From Tribonema minus (lineage: Eukaryota; Sar; Xanthophyceae; Tribonematales; Tribonemataceae): a stretch of DNA of 64,000 bases. The notes under the pieces were generated by a model. It saw only the letters and a program-made list of their open reading frames with translations. It was not told the DNA's origin and did not search any database. The stretch spans positions 124,001 through 188,000 of the forward strand of contig JAFCMP010000223.1 of NCBI GenBank assembly GCA_017506865.1. Reading direction: 5' to 3'. Both the position numbers and the translations under genes were made by a program. This document shows, piece by piece, positions 24,454 to 37,491 of this stretch (positions are counted from its first letter, which is position 1; every line of letters begins with the position of its first letter).

Positions 24454-24985
24454 AGAGGGGGGGGAGTAGTGTGCGCGGCACATACATGACCATCTTGTAC
24501 AGGTGTGGGGGGGGGTGTTGCATGTATGCGCAGGCTCTGTTGTGGGAGCCTTGGTTGCTCCCTGCTTGTAGGGACACAAGCGGAGCACCGGGGGCGACAG
24601 TCACTGTGGGGAGTGTGCATTTTGCATGCAATGTTCCCTGTCATTCTGTGAGTCGATCTAGCTGTCTTGCAGGGTGCTTGGCAGTTACACAGTTGTCAGC
24701 AGTAACTGCTTAGTGTGTGTTGAGAGCAGGAATTTGTGGGAAGATTCTTCGTGCTTCCAGAAGACCCCTTTAAGTAGTTTTTACAGTTGAGTTCTGTCTG
24801 GTGGTGCGCTAGGGAGCACCTGGGGAAGAGATACAGTGTGTTGGGCATTGAAGACAAGCTCTGCCTTCTGCTTTTGCTGTTTGGGGTGTCAGCATAGCTC
24901 AGCAGTAGTTAGTTGGTGTCAGGCTTGATCAACCTGACCTAACTGCTGCTGCAGAATCACAGGAGATAGGACTAGCTCTTCAAGT
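24454..24985 (+). repeat. Polypurine tract and candidate 3' LTR
   Basis: The purine tract AGAGGGGGGGGAG at about 24454-24466 is followed at 24470 by TGTGCGCGGC, a plausible LTR start beginning TG. The right end is not defined; it lies before 24988, where the duplicated cassette resumes. With no second LTR to compare, this is inferred from position and the purine tract. Confidence 0.4.
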
Positions 24986-24987
24986 TT

Positions 24988-25544
24988 CTGCGAAAGAGCT
25001 TCGATTGAATATTTGTGGGCTTTACACATCATTCGAAGATCGGTGAACCACTGATTCGGAAGCCAATGTCCAGCCTCTCGAGGCGCATTGCCAACAACTC
25101 CAAGCTGCTGTTTAACTACAACACCGAATGCATGATCCCGTCTCGTGAAAACTATGCTGCGCATCCATGGTGACTCATGGTGACTCACTCCTACGAACAG
25201 CACCGCTAGAAAGGAAGTCATTTGCAGGCAAGCGTGTCGACGATGCGGGCTGCTAAGGTGGATGGCATCAGCCACTGCGGAGAACCTGGATGTAGATTTA
25301 GGGACAACAAAGTACTGCAAGCAAATATTTCAGACCTACCTTGTGCTTCATTCTTGAGTGGCAGCTGGCCAGGCAGGCTGGGACTCACGTCTGAAGATGA
25401 CGTCAAGCGGCACTGCAGGAGCGCCGCGAACGGAGTTGACGTGCAGGTGACTTGCCATTCAACTTCCGCAGGAGCATGTCACGGGTGAGAGTAAGTAGGG
25501 AACTTTTGTGCTTCGAACAGGAATTGAATGATGCCGTACCACCA
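24988..25544 (+). repeat. Duplicated 5' flank of PPR-SMR unit 2
   Basis: Homologous to about 2385-2972. A local GGTGACTCAT/GGTGACTCAC duplication is visible near 25167-25188. Confidence 0.6.
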
Positions 25545-28500
25545 ATGATTTACGGCACCATGCGCCTGCTGATCTCAGGACTTCTGAGTCCAATGTCTCG
25601 CTCAGACAGCATGGGGTGTTTCCAGGCAAGTCCCTCTTGCGTCACGGTGGCCTTTCTCAGCCCACTGCGGCCACAACACAAACACAGGACGCGCCAGGCG
25701 GCCGAACCAGCATACGCAGCTAAATAGCGCCGGGAGAATCGGTGGATCTGACTGCCGGTGTGCTACTCTCACCTTGTCCTTGGACACACGGAAGCGCATC
25801 GACACACACGGCGCAAAGGCGCTATCCTCAACACCACTGGGTGCCCGCATCATAGCTTTGAGCCACAAGGGCGAGTGGGAAGCAGTTCTTAAAGCTTTTC
25901 AAGATGCCGAGGCCAAAGATCACAAGCCCACTGTCTCCGAGATAAGGGCACTACTTGTGACAATGGCTTGGAATGGTGCACCAGACCAGGCGTTGGCTGC
26001 TTTGCACCGATTGTGCAGCTTGGGTGCTTCAATCGCTTTCGACTACAAGTACGCCCTCCAGGCATACGAAACGCCCCCCCACAACTGGTATGGAGCCTTG
26101 AAGGTATTAAACGAAATGGAAAGCAAGGGGTTCCAATGGACGAGTCGTGCGTGCAGCCATGCACTGCATGCATGTGCTTTTGCAGGGCGGCTGAACCACG
26201 CGCTGGAGCTGATAGCTAACATGTATGAACGCGGCCTCAGCCCTTATCCTGCAGACTATCTCCGGCTCATCAGCGAGTGTCATCGAGACCAAAAATAGAT
26301 GTGCGATGCTGGGGACAGCAGAGGTGGCAGCAAGCAGGCAATAGAGTTGTCGCAGAGCATGGAGCAGTTAGGCGTGATGCCCAACTTCAAGCACTACAGC
26401 TCTGCAATCAACGTGTGCGGGACAGCGGGGGATTGGGCTTCTGCCGTTCACATTTTCCAGCAGATGCAGCACAAGGTAAGAGGTATCATGCACGACCTAC
26501 TTGGTCTCTACATGCCAATATGGATGTTCTGGCCCTGGCAGTGTCACGTTGCATGCGCACACTAGACCTCGAGGCTCCCACTGTGACACGCTGCAGCAAT
26601 TGCCTTAAGGATATATGTCGACGTATCCGTTGATGATCACAATCATAATGACTGCAGCACCTAGGTGCCAGACGGGGACCCATGTTCTACTTTTGCAAGT
26701 CTGCAAACGGCATTGTGTGTCACATCTTTCACATGGCTTGAGCATTCCTTGGAGCTTTCTTTGCAGCCTGAGTGCTACCGTAACTGTCAGTGATATTGTA
26801 CTCGAGCAAAGGAAACGCATGCATCATGATTTGTACGATGCAATCACATATTGCATAAGCGGCGTCAGCCAGTGTTCAAACAAGTCAACGACACCATTGT
26901 ATGTGCACAACCCAACTTTTTGCCAATCAGGAGGCTTCATATTATTGGCAACATGTTGCTGCGCAATTGACAAAGGCTGTCTTGTTGCTGGCATGCTGAA
27001 TGCGTGTTGCAGGGGATGAGAGCACATACCCACTGCTGGAATGCCCTTCTGGACGCCCTCGGAAGGGCGAAACAGATTGATCTCATGCTGATAGCGTACA
27101 GAAACATGCTTACAAGCGGCCAGCGGCCAGACATCATCGCGTTGAATTGCGTGTTGGGCCATGCTGGGGCGGCAGGAGAATGCGGTATTGTGGATGACAT
27201 CTGGAGGGAGATGCATCAACTCCAGCTGACGCCTGATACCCAGAGTTATGGTGCCTTCATCAACTGTTATGCAGTGGCAGGAGAACCGGAAAAGGCGGAG
27301 GCAGTGCTGGCAGAAATGGGCCACTCTGCTGCGGTCAAGCCCGATGCCTCGTCATTCAACAGGTAACTGCAAAACTATCATGTTGCCGCGGGGCATACAG
27401 TTAATAATATTTATGAGCGTGCCCGGCCATCTGCTTGGAATATTTAGACCTGCGTGGAATCATTCACCTAACTCATGCCAGGGGCTAAATTCAGGGCCCA
27501 AAAGCAAGCAATCATTGTTCTAACTGAAAATGCAACATACTTGAGTGATATTTACTAAAATTCTGTTAAGAGACTAGTACCTCTCACGTTTCACAGTATA
27601 TGTATTGGTGACCACTTCAGTGCAGCTGAAGGTACGATTGGACACGTATTACCTGTGAACATGATTACCTGTCTCTTTACCAAACCTTCGTGCACATTGA
27701 CTGCAAAATTACAATTATAGACCAGGTACGCTGCTTTCCCATTTAAACACGCCATGCTCAGTTGTTTGATTGATCATAGCTGGTATGCTGCCAGATATGT
27801 TGATGTGGTCCCAAAAGCAGTTGGTTCCCGCTGTGTGGCGTTTATACTTGGTTAGCCCGCTCTCATACGCCTGTCAGTGAGTTGACGAGCAATTTCACAT
27901 ACTACGGCGTGGCATGTGAGGTTGATTCGTATTGCAGTACTTTTGCCAGCAATAAATTATTGCAAAGTCACAATATGCAGCCATGTGCGGCAGCGATTAT
28001 GATCGCAGTGTCTGAAAGCCGTTGTTCTGCCTTACTGATCATCGATGCTTCTCTGTTGTGTGGTCTCAGTGTCATGAAGGCGTACTATCTGAAGGGGCGA
28101 CTGGACGAGGCTGCGGACATCATCCCCAGGATGCGTGCAGCGGGGGTACAGCCAGACCTGACCACATGGTTGGGCATCATTCATGCTGCAGATGCACTGG
28201 GTGATGTCAGGAGGGCAGATGATCTCTACGCTGATGCTCTTTCTTCAGGGGCGATCAGGACTTACAGGACATGGCAAAGCAACATCATCAACCCTGAACC
28301 TGGTATGATGGCACCGGGACAAATAGTGAGTATGCCCCCATTTCAGATGCCCTTAGGCTAGTGCACCATGCCGTCAGAGCTCAGCTGACAGATCCTGTGC
28401 CATTCACCTTCAGTGATGTGCAGGTCTCCAAACATGCGTGTTGCCTCTGCGCAGCGGGACTGGAACTGGTTGACCGATCACCCATGAGGACTTGCTCTGT

Positions 28501-29639
28501 GAGTTCGACAGACGCACACTTGCATACACAACCAAAAGTTCCAGACCTCATGCGAATTTCAGATGTGTCACACAGTGAAGGTCTTGAACGCATGGCTAGC
28601 ATGTTGCAGATTCTTGGTCGGTTGAAGCTTCACAGATTGGACATAACCCTCATCAACCCCAAGAAACTTTGAAGCATACTGCCAGAGCCATGCAGCTGTG
28701 TGGTTTTTAGAGGATTTACGGCGAAGTAGATGCAACCACGGTGCTGTCACCATTAAAGCACCTGCCGGTGACAACCACACAGCCATTGTAAGTGGTTTCA
28801 GCATGTTTTATGATAACTGCTTGCAAGACCATGGAACAGCAGGAGCCAAGGCCAACTAGATTTTGGGACGCTTTTGAAAACGCGCCGCACAGCTGTAGTG
28901 CTAAACTCCAGGCAAGAACGCACTCAACAGGTAATGCTCACTGCGTTGTGCGGCATCGTTAAGCTACACAACACCCTCCCAGACATGTATGAACAAAGAC
29001 CGGCACCTCTTCCTGCACTGCAGTGCAGCTGGCCTGCTGCACAAATTTACTCAAGGCTTAACGTTGACAGAGTGAACACAGTGGAAACTCCTAAGTGCTG
29101 CCAGCGCCAAGAGCTCCGTTCAGGCGGCATTGATGCAAGCAACGTTGCGCTCACACAACATGTTGACATGGTGCAATACAGAATCACTCTTGCTTTTGAA
29201 TCTTGGGGAAGATATAGTATTACTTCTGCAGTACCATCTTTTCACCAAATCTGTCTCAACACTCTCTTCTCATAAGATGAATATTGTGCCCTTTTTGCAC
29301 AGCACCACTGTGACAGCATCATCTCTAGCAATAGCTCATGATAATCAGCCATGCTGAGTCATTCTGCCATGCTGCATGTGACTACCTCCTTCACTGCGTG
29401 CGTAGGTGGACCTGCATGGGCTGAATCCAGCCACGGCCAAAGCTGCAGTGCGGCACGAACTGCAGCTGCGCCAACACTGCACCACCAAGCACCCAGCTCC
29501 TCTGTACATCATCACAGGGAAGGGTGCTGGCCAGCTACGATCGGCAGTCGAGGTCACCCTCAGGTCTCAAGGCATACGTCCCCTGCGTTTCAAAGGCAAC
29601 TCTGGCGTACTGTACGTGTCCCCATGGGCAGCATCATGA
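25545..29639 (+). pseudogene. PPR-SMR protein, unit 2 copy (frameshift and stop)
   Basis: Exon equivalents are 25545-26475, 27013-27362, 28070-28325 and 29406-29639, with the same intron phases as copies 1 and 3. Two lesions occur in exon 1. A 2-nt loss near 25589, relative to unit 1, shifts the leader out of frame. A TAG at 26296-26298 falls between the PPR blocks ending ECHRDQK and beginning CDAGDSRGG. The remaining exons are open and the Smr domain keeps VDLHGLNP and ITGKGAG, so decay is recent, or the downstream part is still used from an internal start such as 25774. A stop-skipping splice was not found. Confidence 0.8.
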
Positions 29640-30893
29640 TAGCTTAATGTAATTACCGCTTCAGCATCATCATGATGTGAGGGGCACTAGCAGGCATGTG
29701 CATCCTGAACAGTCAGTAATGGTTGCACTTGGCGGTCCTGAAGTGCCCTCACAGAAGCTCCTTGGCTGCAATCTGCCATCTTTGGTGAAAGGTCAGCCTT
29801 GCTCTATTTTAATTGACTCGTAGGCCACTGCAGGGACATTAGGGCTATATAGCATGTCTGTCAATACACGTATACAAAGGGCAGGGGACACGGTCAAAGT
29901 GTATACGTATGAACATACTTCAAAAGCGTTAGGCCCGTCATTTCCTGCCTGTTTCAAGTTCTGCTCTCAGCAGGTGTTGGAGCGCTCATCACCCAAGCAT
30001 CGGCTTGTCAAATGCACAATCATTGCAAATCAAAAACCGCAGCTGCGTCTTTGCCTAGATCTGTTCGAACCTTCCTGCATCACAATGCCTGAAGCTGCAT
30101 GACAGTTTGCAACGATTATGACATATGAGCTCCCTAGCCGCAAGCAATAAAAGTGCAGCTCATTGAACTGTAGACGAGTGTGACGGAGACCCTCATGGTA
30201 TGATCTCGACCCCTGCTTCATGTTCAGTGTCACGTCTCGTGTGCACAGGGGCAACGCGGCAGGTATGTGCTGGCAGCTGCGCAGCGTTGCTTGCACCTAC
30301 AGCTGCCATAAGGTGTCTACACCATTTGCAACGGGACCCTCTAGACCTGACAGCACCTTCATTCCGCCAAGCCACTACAGCTTCTTGTCTGCAATGGTCC
30401 GGTCACTGGTGACACAGGTTGCACTTCCAGCACAAAAATATCATTGCAGTCCACGCCCATTTTTATGGTGTCTTTTGTCCTGATCTGGTGGTCAATTATA
30501 ATAAGAAAAGGTCATCCGCTAGAGAAAAAGCTCATCATGGCGCCAGACGATGTGAGCAGGTGCTGCATTGCTGCTATGAGTCATTATGCTCAGAATAGCG
30601 GCTTGGCGGCAGAGCTGCTAACATTAAGAGGGGTTGCCAACAGCATTTGCAAACAACTGCATGTCTACTTGCAAAAATGACTCGCACGAGTGCTCCATCA
30701 AGTCCAAACTGCAACAGAAGCTGCACGTACATTGCCTTGCAGTCTTGAACAACAACACATAGCAAGAGCACTCATCATAATGGAATGGAAAATTGATGTC
30801 ACATTGACTCACGAGCACTCCACAGCACTGGAGCACAACTGCGTGCGATATCAAGATATACCACAGCCACCAATGGCTATGTATTGTGCATAC
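29640..30893. other. Spacer between unit 2 PPR-SMR and UMP synthase relic
   Basis: Partly alignable with 48302-49771 of unit 3, for example the shared GGTCCGGTCACTGGTGACACAGGT block (near 30397 and 48923). No gene is recognised. It represents the convergent 3' ends of the two cassette genes. Confidence 0.6.
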
Positions 30894-33800
30894 TCATGCC
30901 TGTACTCCATATTTGTCCCGATATTCGGTGATGGCCTGTAGTAGTGCCGGGTCTTGGCCTGCTGTGAGGTACGATGCTATGTGCGTCAGGCATACCACAC
31001 TGACGACTGGTATTCCAAAGTGCACAGGACAGGTGCAGCAGCGGGGGGGGGGGGGGCGATCATATCAGAATGGCGCTGATGATGAAGATGCAAAGCAGCA
31101 AAAAAAATTGGAAAAATGTGGCTAAATGCCGGCAAGCAAGGCCTGGCAGATGTGGTTATGTAGGCAAGCGTGCGCCGAAATGTGTGGTGATGCAAGCAGC
31201 ATCAGATTGAAGAGGGCAGCGGTTGAAACAAGGGGCGGCATCACACATGTGCACGGTGGGCACATGGTGCATGATGAAGGAGCACAAGCATGCTGCATCA
31301 CTGTGTGCTTCTGTCCCTGTTTGGCAACAACAAGCGCTCCACTGAAAACAAAGGGAACAACGGCAACACTGCACAGGCAGGTTTGAACGTTGTGCGCTGA
31401 GCAGCCTTTCACCATGTGGTACACATTGCTGCGCCAGCCTCATGAGCGGCCGTTAAGAAAAGAATTGAGCCGTTTCAATTATGTCAGAATAAAACAAACA
31501 TCTTTCCATCAAGTACCCCAATGAACCTCTTTCCCGGTTGTCGCGCAGCAGACCCCTCCCCCTACACACACACACATCCCGCGCCATCACAGGCATAATG
31601 ATAGGCCGAGCAGCTGGCTGCAGAATGACGCGTTCGCCCACACCTCGCGTCAAAGTAGTGCTGCACTGTGACATTCATGTACATCCATGCATACATACAT
31701 ACCTCCTTTTCCACCTGCTGTACGGCAGACAGCTCGCTGCCCCCACCCTTCTCCATCCTGTCCAGCGCAATCACCACGCCCGCAGGCACCGCCCCCGCCG
31801 CCGTCAGCATGTCCCTCGCCTCGCGTATCGCCGTACCCGCCGTTATCACATCGTCCACTATGAGCACGCGCTTCCCTTTCACGTCTGCTCCAACAAGGAG
31901 GCCACCTTCGCCGTGGTCTTTCTTTTCTTTGCGGTTGTACGTGTATTCAACGTCGCGGCCGTGGCCTTCGTAGAGCGTGTGTGCGACGGCGGCGCCCAGT
32001 GGTATGCCCTTGTATGCGGGGCCGAACACCACGGTGAAGTCGAGCTGCAGTGGCGGAAATGCGAGGGTAGTCGCGAGTGATCTGTGTTTTGGCGCACGGT
32101 CTACTGTGTGTTGTATATGCGTGCTGTACTCTGTGTGCATGCACTTTGTTGTGTGGGTGCGCTCCATGATTTCTTGCATGAGAATGCTCTGCAAGAGAGT
32201 GTAGAGTGTGTGCAAGACAGTAACATGGTGAAGCCTGAGGATTTGCTGACGCTGACCTCCTCACCATCAGCACCTGAGCTGGCACATAGGCGGACAATTA
32301 CATGCTATACATGAAGATTTGAAAAGCCGGCCCATTCAATTGTACGAAATGATGGGCCCTTGATGGCAGATTGCAGCGTTCCATCTGCGTCAACTTCAAT
32401 TTGCGCGCCTGCGCAGCAGGCTCCTGTCAGATCAGGCAACTGCCACCGTATATAGTATACATGGCGCAGATCCGCCTATCACCATGTCTACAGTGTCCAC
32501 TTGCGAATTCAGTACATAGCCACCAGCTGGTGCACATCATGCGGCCTTAACCTTAAACCTATCCTCAGACACATGTGTGCCCAGCTCCCGCAGTTCCGTC
32601 ACAAGCCTTTACTGCAAACTTCAACAGCAACTTCAAACTTCAGGGATCACCTTGTCGCCAGCATCCACAATCGCCTGAGCGTAGAAACGCCCCAGTTTGG
32701 CCAGCGCCTGGCCCGTGCTGAAGAGCCCAGCATTGAAGAAATAGAGGCTTTGCCGGCCGCTCTTCAATGTGAATGAGCCGAAGCGCAGTACATTCTGCGA
32801 CAGTGCAAAGTGGATGAAGTCCTTCTGATAGGGCGCCATGGCGTCCCCCTGCTCGCAGACCTGATGCGGGCAGGTGACTCATCGGATGCGAATGGGCACA
32901 TGTGCAGGCATGTATGCCATGTATGAGCTAGCTGCCACAGTGCTCCATTAGTCTTGTATCTCATACTTCAACAAATCAAGTTATGGACACATGGCGCCGT
33001 CTCCAGTTGTTGGCCATTAGCAACGTTGCTGTGTGTGCTGGCAACGTGCAGCACCTTCTCCCAAGCAGCAGCCTCGGTGTATGCAGGCAGCGGGCTGAAA
33101 TTGGTGAGCGCATGTACCATGTGCACCGCGCCGCTGGACCCTGAACCTTGCCTAACCCTCGATGTGAGCGAGCGCGCATGCGCCTGGTGGCCCTAACCCT
33201 ATCCCTTGGTAAGCACGCGCGCGCGCATGTCAATTCACCCCACGTGGCAAAGCAGCACAGGGTATAATGCAGCGCGGGAGCGTCAAGCACTCCTTCCCTA
33301 CTTGAGTGCATAAAGCATGCTGGTCCTGGCTCAAGTGCTGGCAGTGCCCGAGAAACTGACGCCTTTGACTATTGATGGGGGACTGAAAGAGGCATGTTGA
33401 TGCCTGCGCCCCGAAGTAGGTCAGACGAGAGGTGTTACATGCAGCACATGAGAGAGGCATAAGTGGGGCGTCTTGCTCATTTGAGTGAGAGACGTTGTTG
33501 TCCACCCCCCTGCCACAGCTGCAACTTCCGTGGCAATGTCTATATGCTTAGTGCCTCGGTCGCTGTTGCTACCAGTTTGAGAGCGCACCCGCTGTAGTTG
33601 CTGAGATGCCAAGAACCGGCAGAAATCGCAGCGCAGAGTGACATAATGCTTGAACTTGACGGTCAAGTGGGACACGGCAGCACATGAACAACAATATTGT
33701 CTGGTCATCACCGCACTTGAAGCTCAAGTCACTAATTCTGCCGAATGCGCTGCAAATCATCGGAGCTTAAAATGGCACAGAGAGCGTAGTACGTGAGCAG

Positions 33801-34013
33801 AGCCTCATTTGAATTTACCTGATCTGCGCTAGCAGCCGCAGCAGCCTTGCGCGCCTTGTTGATATCATCCCTGAACTCTCTGGCTGCAGCTGCAGGGTCC
33901 TTGGCTGCACTGATCCCCTAGATGTCGGTACCAGCAAGCTCAGGCCATATGCGTCCAGTCCTGCTGCACACGCGGCATCCAGGTCCCTTTTCTGAGCACC
34001 TATCATATGATAC
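30894..34013 (-). pseudogene. UMP synthase exons 4-7, unit 2 (degenerate)
   Basis: Exon equivalents are 33819-34013 (end of OMP decarboxylase), 32651-32860, 31703-32044 and 30894-31019 (OPRT). The exons at 32651-32860 and 31703-32044 are open and keep [18 protein letters not shown] and the PRPP motif. The exon 4 relic has an 8-nt insertion near 34000 and a 1-nt loss near 33918. The exon 7 acceptor reads GCAC where the other copies have GCAG. OMP decarboxylase exons 1-3 are missing. The combination rules out a normal product. Confidence 0.85.
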
Positions 34014-34551
34014 CTGCCGCGCATGTGGTATGAATTGCATGAGTGTTATTGTGATGAGAGAGTGTACCTTACTGTTGAATTCTTAAGCACGTGGCCAAGA
34101 CCCCAGGGCCCTCGCTGAGCGCCGATGCCTAAATGTGGCGGTTACCATTTCATGCGTGAGTGCCTATCATTGGAAGTCAGACTCTGTCAGTGAGTGTAAC
34201 AGGTGTTTCATAATGCGCTGTTGAAGCATCAGCTCTGCATCATGCTCGCCCTGATGATGACCTGCTTCAGAGCTTTTACCGGCCGAGCACTGTTGCCTGC
34301 TGTGCATAATGTAAGCATCACATGAGTGCCCTGTGTGGAGACTGAGTGTCACCACAGTGACTGTTGAGGTATGCCATGGGGTTTGCATCCAGCCCCCTGC
34401 ATTCGAGTGCTGATGCTTGCCGTTGATAGGGCGACATACCACCACGTGAGTGTCTTATCTCTGTCATAACCAACACCAAGGCGTGCACCTTGCGTTTCTG
34501 GTGCCACATACCATCCTCAACAACACAGGCACACCTGTGTTTTGAACGATA
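34014..34551. other. Relic of UMP synthase intron 3, unit 2
   Basis: Aligns in patches with 53068-53600 of unit 3, including the GCCGATGCC ... TGTGGCGGTTACCAT repeat. No OMP decarboxylase exon 3 follows. Confidence 0.55.
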
Positions 34552-34857
34552 GTACTGCCTGCAATGCACTCAGCGCTGTGCTCAGGGGGGGGGAAGGCAG
34601 ATGTGTTGCGCAAGGCCGGGTTAACTAAGCGTCAGATCCTCATTGAGCTGAGCATATCGCTGGCGCGGGAGTTGGCGGAGCGCGTCATGGCGTACACACG
34701 CGGAGCGCGAATGCTGGGCTGTGTTGCAGCGCCGGTATCCAAGCTCCTAGGGCACAGCGCAGACTAGGCTGCTGCGTTGACGCAAGCTTTTCGATTGCAT
34801 AGGCAACCCGGCCTCCCTTGGGCCTATATAAATACAAGTCCATACGTACTGCCTGCA
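34552..34857 (+). mobile_element. Short LINE 3' fragment with 12-bp target-site duplications
   Basis: The LINE part is 34564-34845 (282 bp), matching the last 282 bp of the long copy with a few substitutions. It encodes the final 67 codons, ending LLGHSAD at 34767, then the hairpin and TATAAATACAAG tail. Perfect target-site duplications GTACTGCCTGCA lie at 34552-34563 and 34846-34857. Extreme 5' truncation makes it non-autonomous. Confidence 0.95.
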
Positions 34858-35364
34858 TGGTGGTAAAATGGACAAAACCAGAAAGCGAAGACATATGTGA
34901 CATTGTGGCTTGCGGTCATTTGTCAAGACCGCAATGTGTGCACCCATTGCGTATTGCCTTCGCCTCGTTAACCGTAGCATTTACGCATATTGAACATCTT
35001 GAGCAGGCGCTGGTGCGCAGCGTATGTATAAGTCACTGCAGTGTTCACCCACCGAGGCAGCACATGATTCTGATCTGGGCGCTCATGGCATGCAAGCTGA
35101 GCAGCAATTGAGGCATGCCTCATGCATGATGCATGGGTGTTGATCTCAGCGAGAGACCCATCTCACATTTCAATACTAGCAGCTGAGCAGTGTGCACACC
35201 TCTGCCTCATTCTAACAAGCATGGCAGCCATGTGCGCTTTCAGTACGGCACAGCCACTGGTAAAATGACATAGCGCTTACTACTAGTACGTAATGGCACT
35301 AATATAGCAGCGTATATGGCTGCAGGACATAAAATACAGCAGAGCGGCAGTATATGTCACTCAC
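34858..35364. other. No gene recognised
   Basis: The first few tens of bases still resemble unit 3 near 53610 (GGTGGTAAA). Cassette homology then ends. Nothing else is identifiable. Confidence 0.5.
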
Positions 35365-35467
35365 TATGGTCCTGATGTCTAGCGTCTCCAGGTATGCGCA
35401 CATCTTTGGCCCTATTCCCTTGAGCGCCTGGGGCCCGGTCCTGAGCAGCTGCACCAGCTCCTGCGCA
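35365..35467 (-). pseudogene. Orphan exon with helix-hairpin-helix-like motif
   Basis: A 103-nt - strand segment has an acceptor (TGTTGCAG) before it, a GTGAGT donor after it and one fully open frame of 34 codons: LVQLLRTGPQALKGIG followed by PKMCAYLETLDIR. LKGIGPKMCAYL fits the helix-hairpin-helix DNA-binding pattern also found at the end of some chromokinesins. I find no neighbouring exon, so it may be a gene fragment carried by duplication, or chance. Confidence 0.35.
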
Positions 35468-37352
35468 CTGCAACACTGTATGGCACAGGGACGAGAGGTT
35501 GGCAGGCAGAGTAGCTGTTCAGCTTAGACTGGCCAGCGCAGGCAATCATGCAGTGGTCTGAGCCCAGAAGAGTGTTAAGCTGCAGCACGCAGTTGCAGGA
35601 GGCAGCAACCTGTGCTGTCACATTATTATGCTGTTGCTGTGACAGGCGATGTCATATGCAGGACACAAGACATATATGAAGAGCAAGTCAAAGCCTATGT
35701 ATGACAAGTTTGGCTACAGAACTCAAGAACAGAACTTACAAATTCTTGAAGACATGCCGTCAAGATATATCTTACCTGAAATGCCAAAGGCTCGACTGAA
35801 GATTCCAGCCACTGGCATGGTGTACACAATTGTGGTGCTGAAGTTAGGTATTCATCAGTCAGCAAGTCTGTATGTAAGTGCACATGTGCACATGGGCAAG
35901 CGTGTTTGTCAAGTCGACGGACTACAATAAGCTGGGCAGTCATGAGCAGAATGCCTGTGCGCATGTTAGTGCTTACAGGGGCATAACACACTGCAAGTGT
36001 TTGCAAACGTATGCATGCATGCAATGCATGCAATGTGCATATAGGAGTAGTTGCACTGCAGCGCCTCAGCATGGACTAGCACTAGCTGTTGCTTGAAGTT
36101 CTTGACGCAGCGGCTGTCGTGCATGCAGCTCTAGTAGCAACAAGCCTCAGGCTGGTTTTGCAGCTGACAGCTGCTGCCATGCTGTGCGAGCTGCACTGAA
36201 CTGGCAGCTCAACGGGATGAATCATGGTTTGCATACAGGCGCAGCCTAGACGATGCTTATGATTGGAAATTATCATTATTGTAATCGCATTGAGGCTGGA
36301 CAATGCTGCTGGCAATGCAACATGAACATTTTCGATGCGCGCTCTTCACTAACCTGGCAGTGCTGTGATTCCAATCAACAGCCGTGCAAATACGGCTTGA
36401 GCTGCCAGACTGAATGCCGGAGCTAGCTTGCATGCATTACTTGTCAGATTGAACTTAAACACATGTCTGCCCCTACTGGCACTCGGGGTCGAAGTCTGCA
36501 AAAATTGGCACCGGGCTTCATTTCACAATGAATTACATTTCTGACTATGAGTGCACATGAAAGCGCATGCAGTTGTGACAAAGTGCATGCTCAGCTGATA
36601 CGTACATGCAAGGAGACTCGCACAAAGGCTATGGAACGAGCCTTAGACAACTTGAAGACAGATGCTGCTGTGATGAGGAGTCGGCAATCTCGCAAAGCAG
36701 TGCATTCCAGCTTAGCTGCACGATGTTTTTTCTGTGAAATTTCATAAATTGTGAAAACTCATAAATTGTCGCTGCTATTCAATAAAGGCCTGCATTGGTG
36801 TATCTTCCTACACGTTAACAGCTCCACCTTGCGTGCTGTGATCATGATGCCTAGTAAATTTTTTTTCAATGATGCAACCTCATTGCCGCAAGCGCGAACA
36901 CTTCTTACTTTAGTCAGTGCTGGTGCCCGCGCCACGGCAGCACATGGTTGCAGCCACATCACCTCATGACAATTGGATGACTAGAAGGTGACTCATAGAT
37001 GGAGTACCTCCCCAAGCAACGCGCTGCACAGGTCTTTTTTTGAAGAAAGTTAGTCTTCATCTGAAGGCAATCCAGTTTGGCACATGTCCGCTCCCAGTAC
37101 CAGGCAGCCGTTGCGCATCAGTCCCGGAGTCGTTTCGCCTGTCGTTTTGACTCTGGCTGGCGGCGAGATGTGCTGAGACAGGTGCCCTTGAACGATGCCA
37201 AATGCTCCTTGACACAAGCGGCTGTCAGTGCCGGCAGTAGAACATAGCTAGTATGTATGTGTGTCAGCACTATCATCACAAAAGCGGCCCGCCTCCATGA
37301 ACGGCAGCTGAACGGCAGCTAAGTCTCGCGAGATACAACTGGAAACTTCAAG
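35468..37352. other. No gene recognised; isolated ORFs only
   Basis: One + frame at 35649-35930 has a non-repetitive composition (DKFGYRTQEQNLQILEDMPS) and a second lies at 36547-36747. Neither has a recognised domain or clear splice partners. The stretch is rich in ATGCATGC-like sequence near 36010-36040. Confidence 0.45.
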
Positions 37353-37487
37353 AGTTATTGCCCGATTTGTCGTGCGCTCAACCCATGCGGTCCAGGACAT
37401 AATATACAACTTCAAGAGAAACAGTGAAGTTGTATATTATGTCCTGGACCGCATGGGGGTTGAGCACACGATAATCGGGCGATAACT
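37353..37487. repeat. Long near-perfect inverted repeat (hairpin)
   Basis: The left arm 37353-37414 and right arm 37425-37487 are reverse complements around a 10-nt loop. The 33 bp next to the loop pair perfectly; the outer half has a 2-nt bulge and a few mismatches. The right arm ends 5 bp from the stop codon of the - strand LINE ORF2 (37492-37494), so the hairpin would form the LINE 3' UTR, or a separate foldback next to it. Confidence 0.9.
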
Positions 37488-37491
37488 AAAT

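Noticed and set aside
28361-28672. 103-codon frame in PPR-SMR unit 2 intron 3
   Set aside because: Lies between well-supported exons, has no counterpart in units 1 or 3 and no recognised domain.
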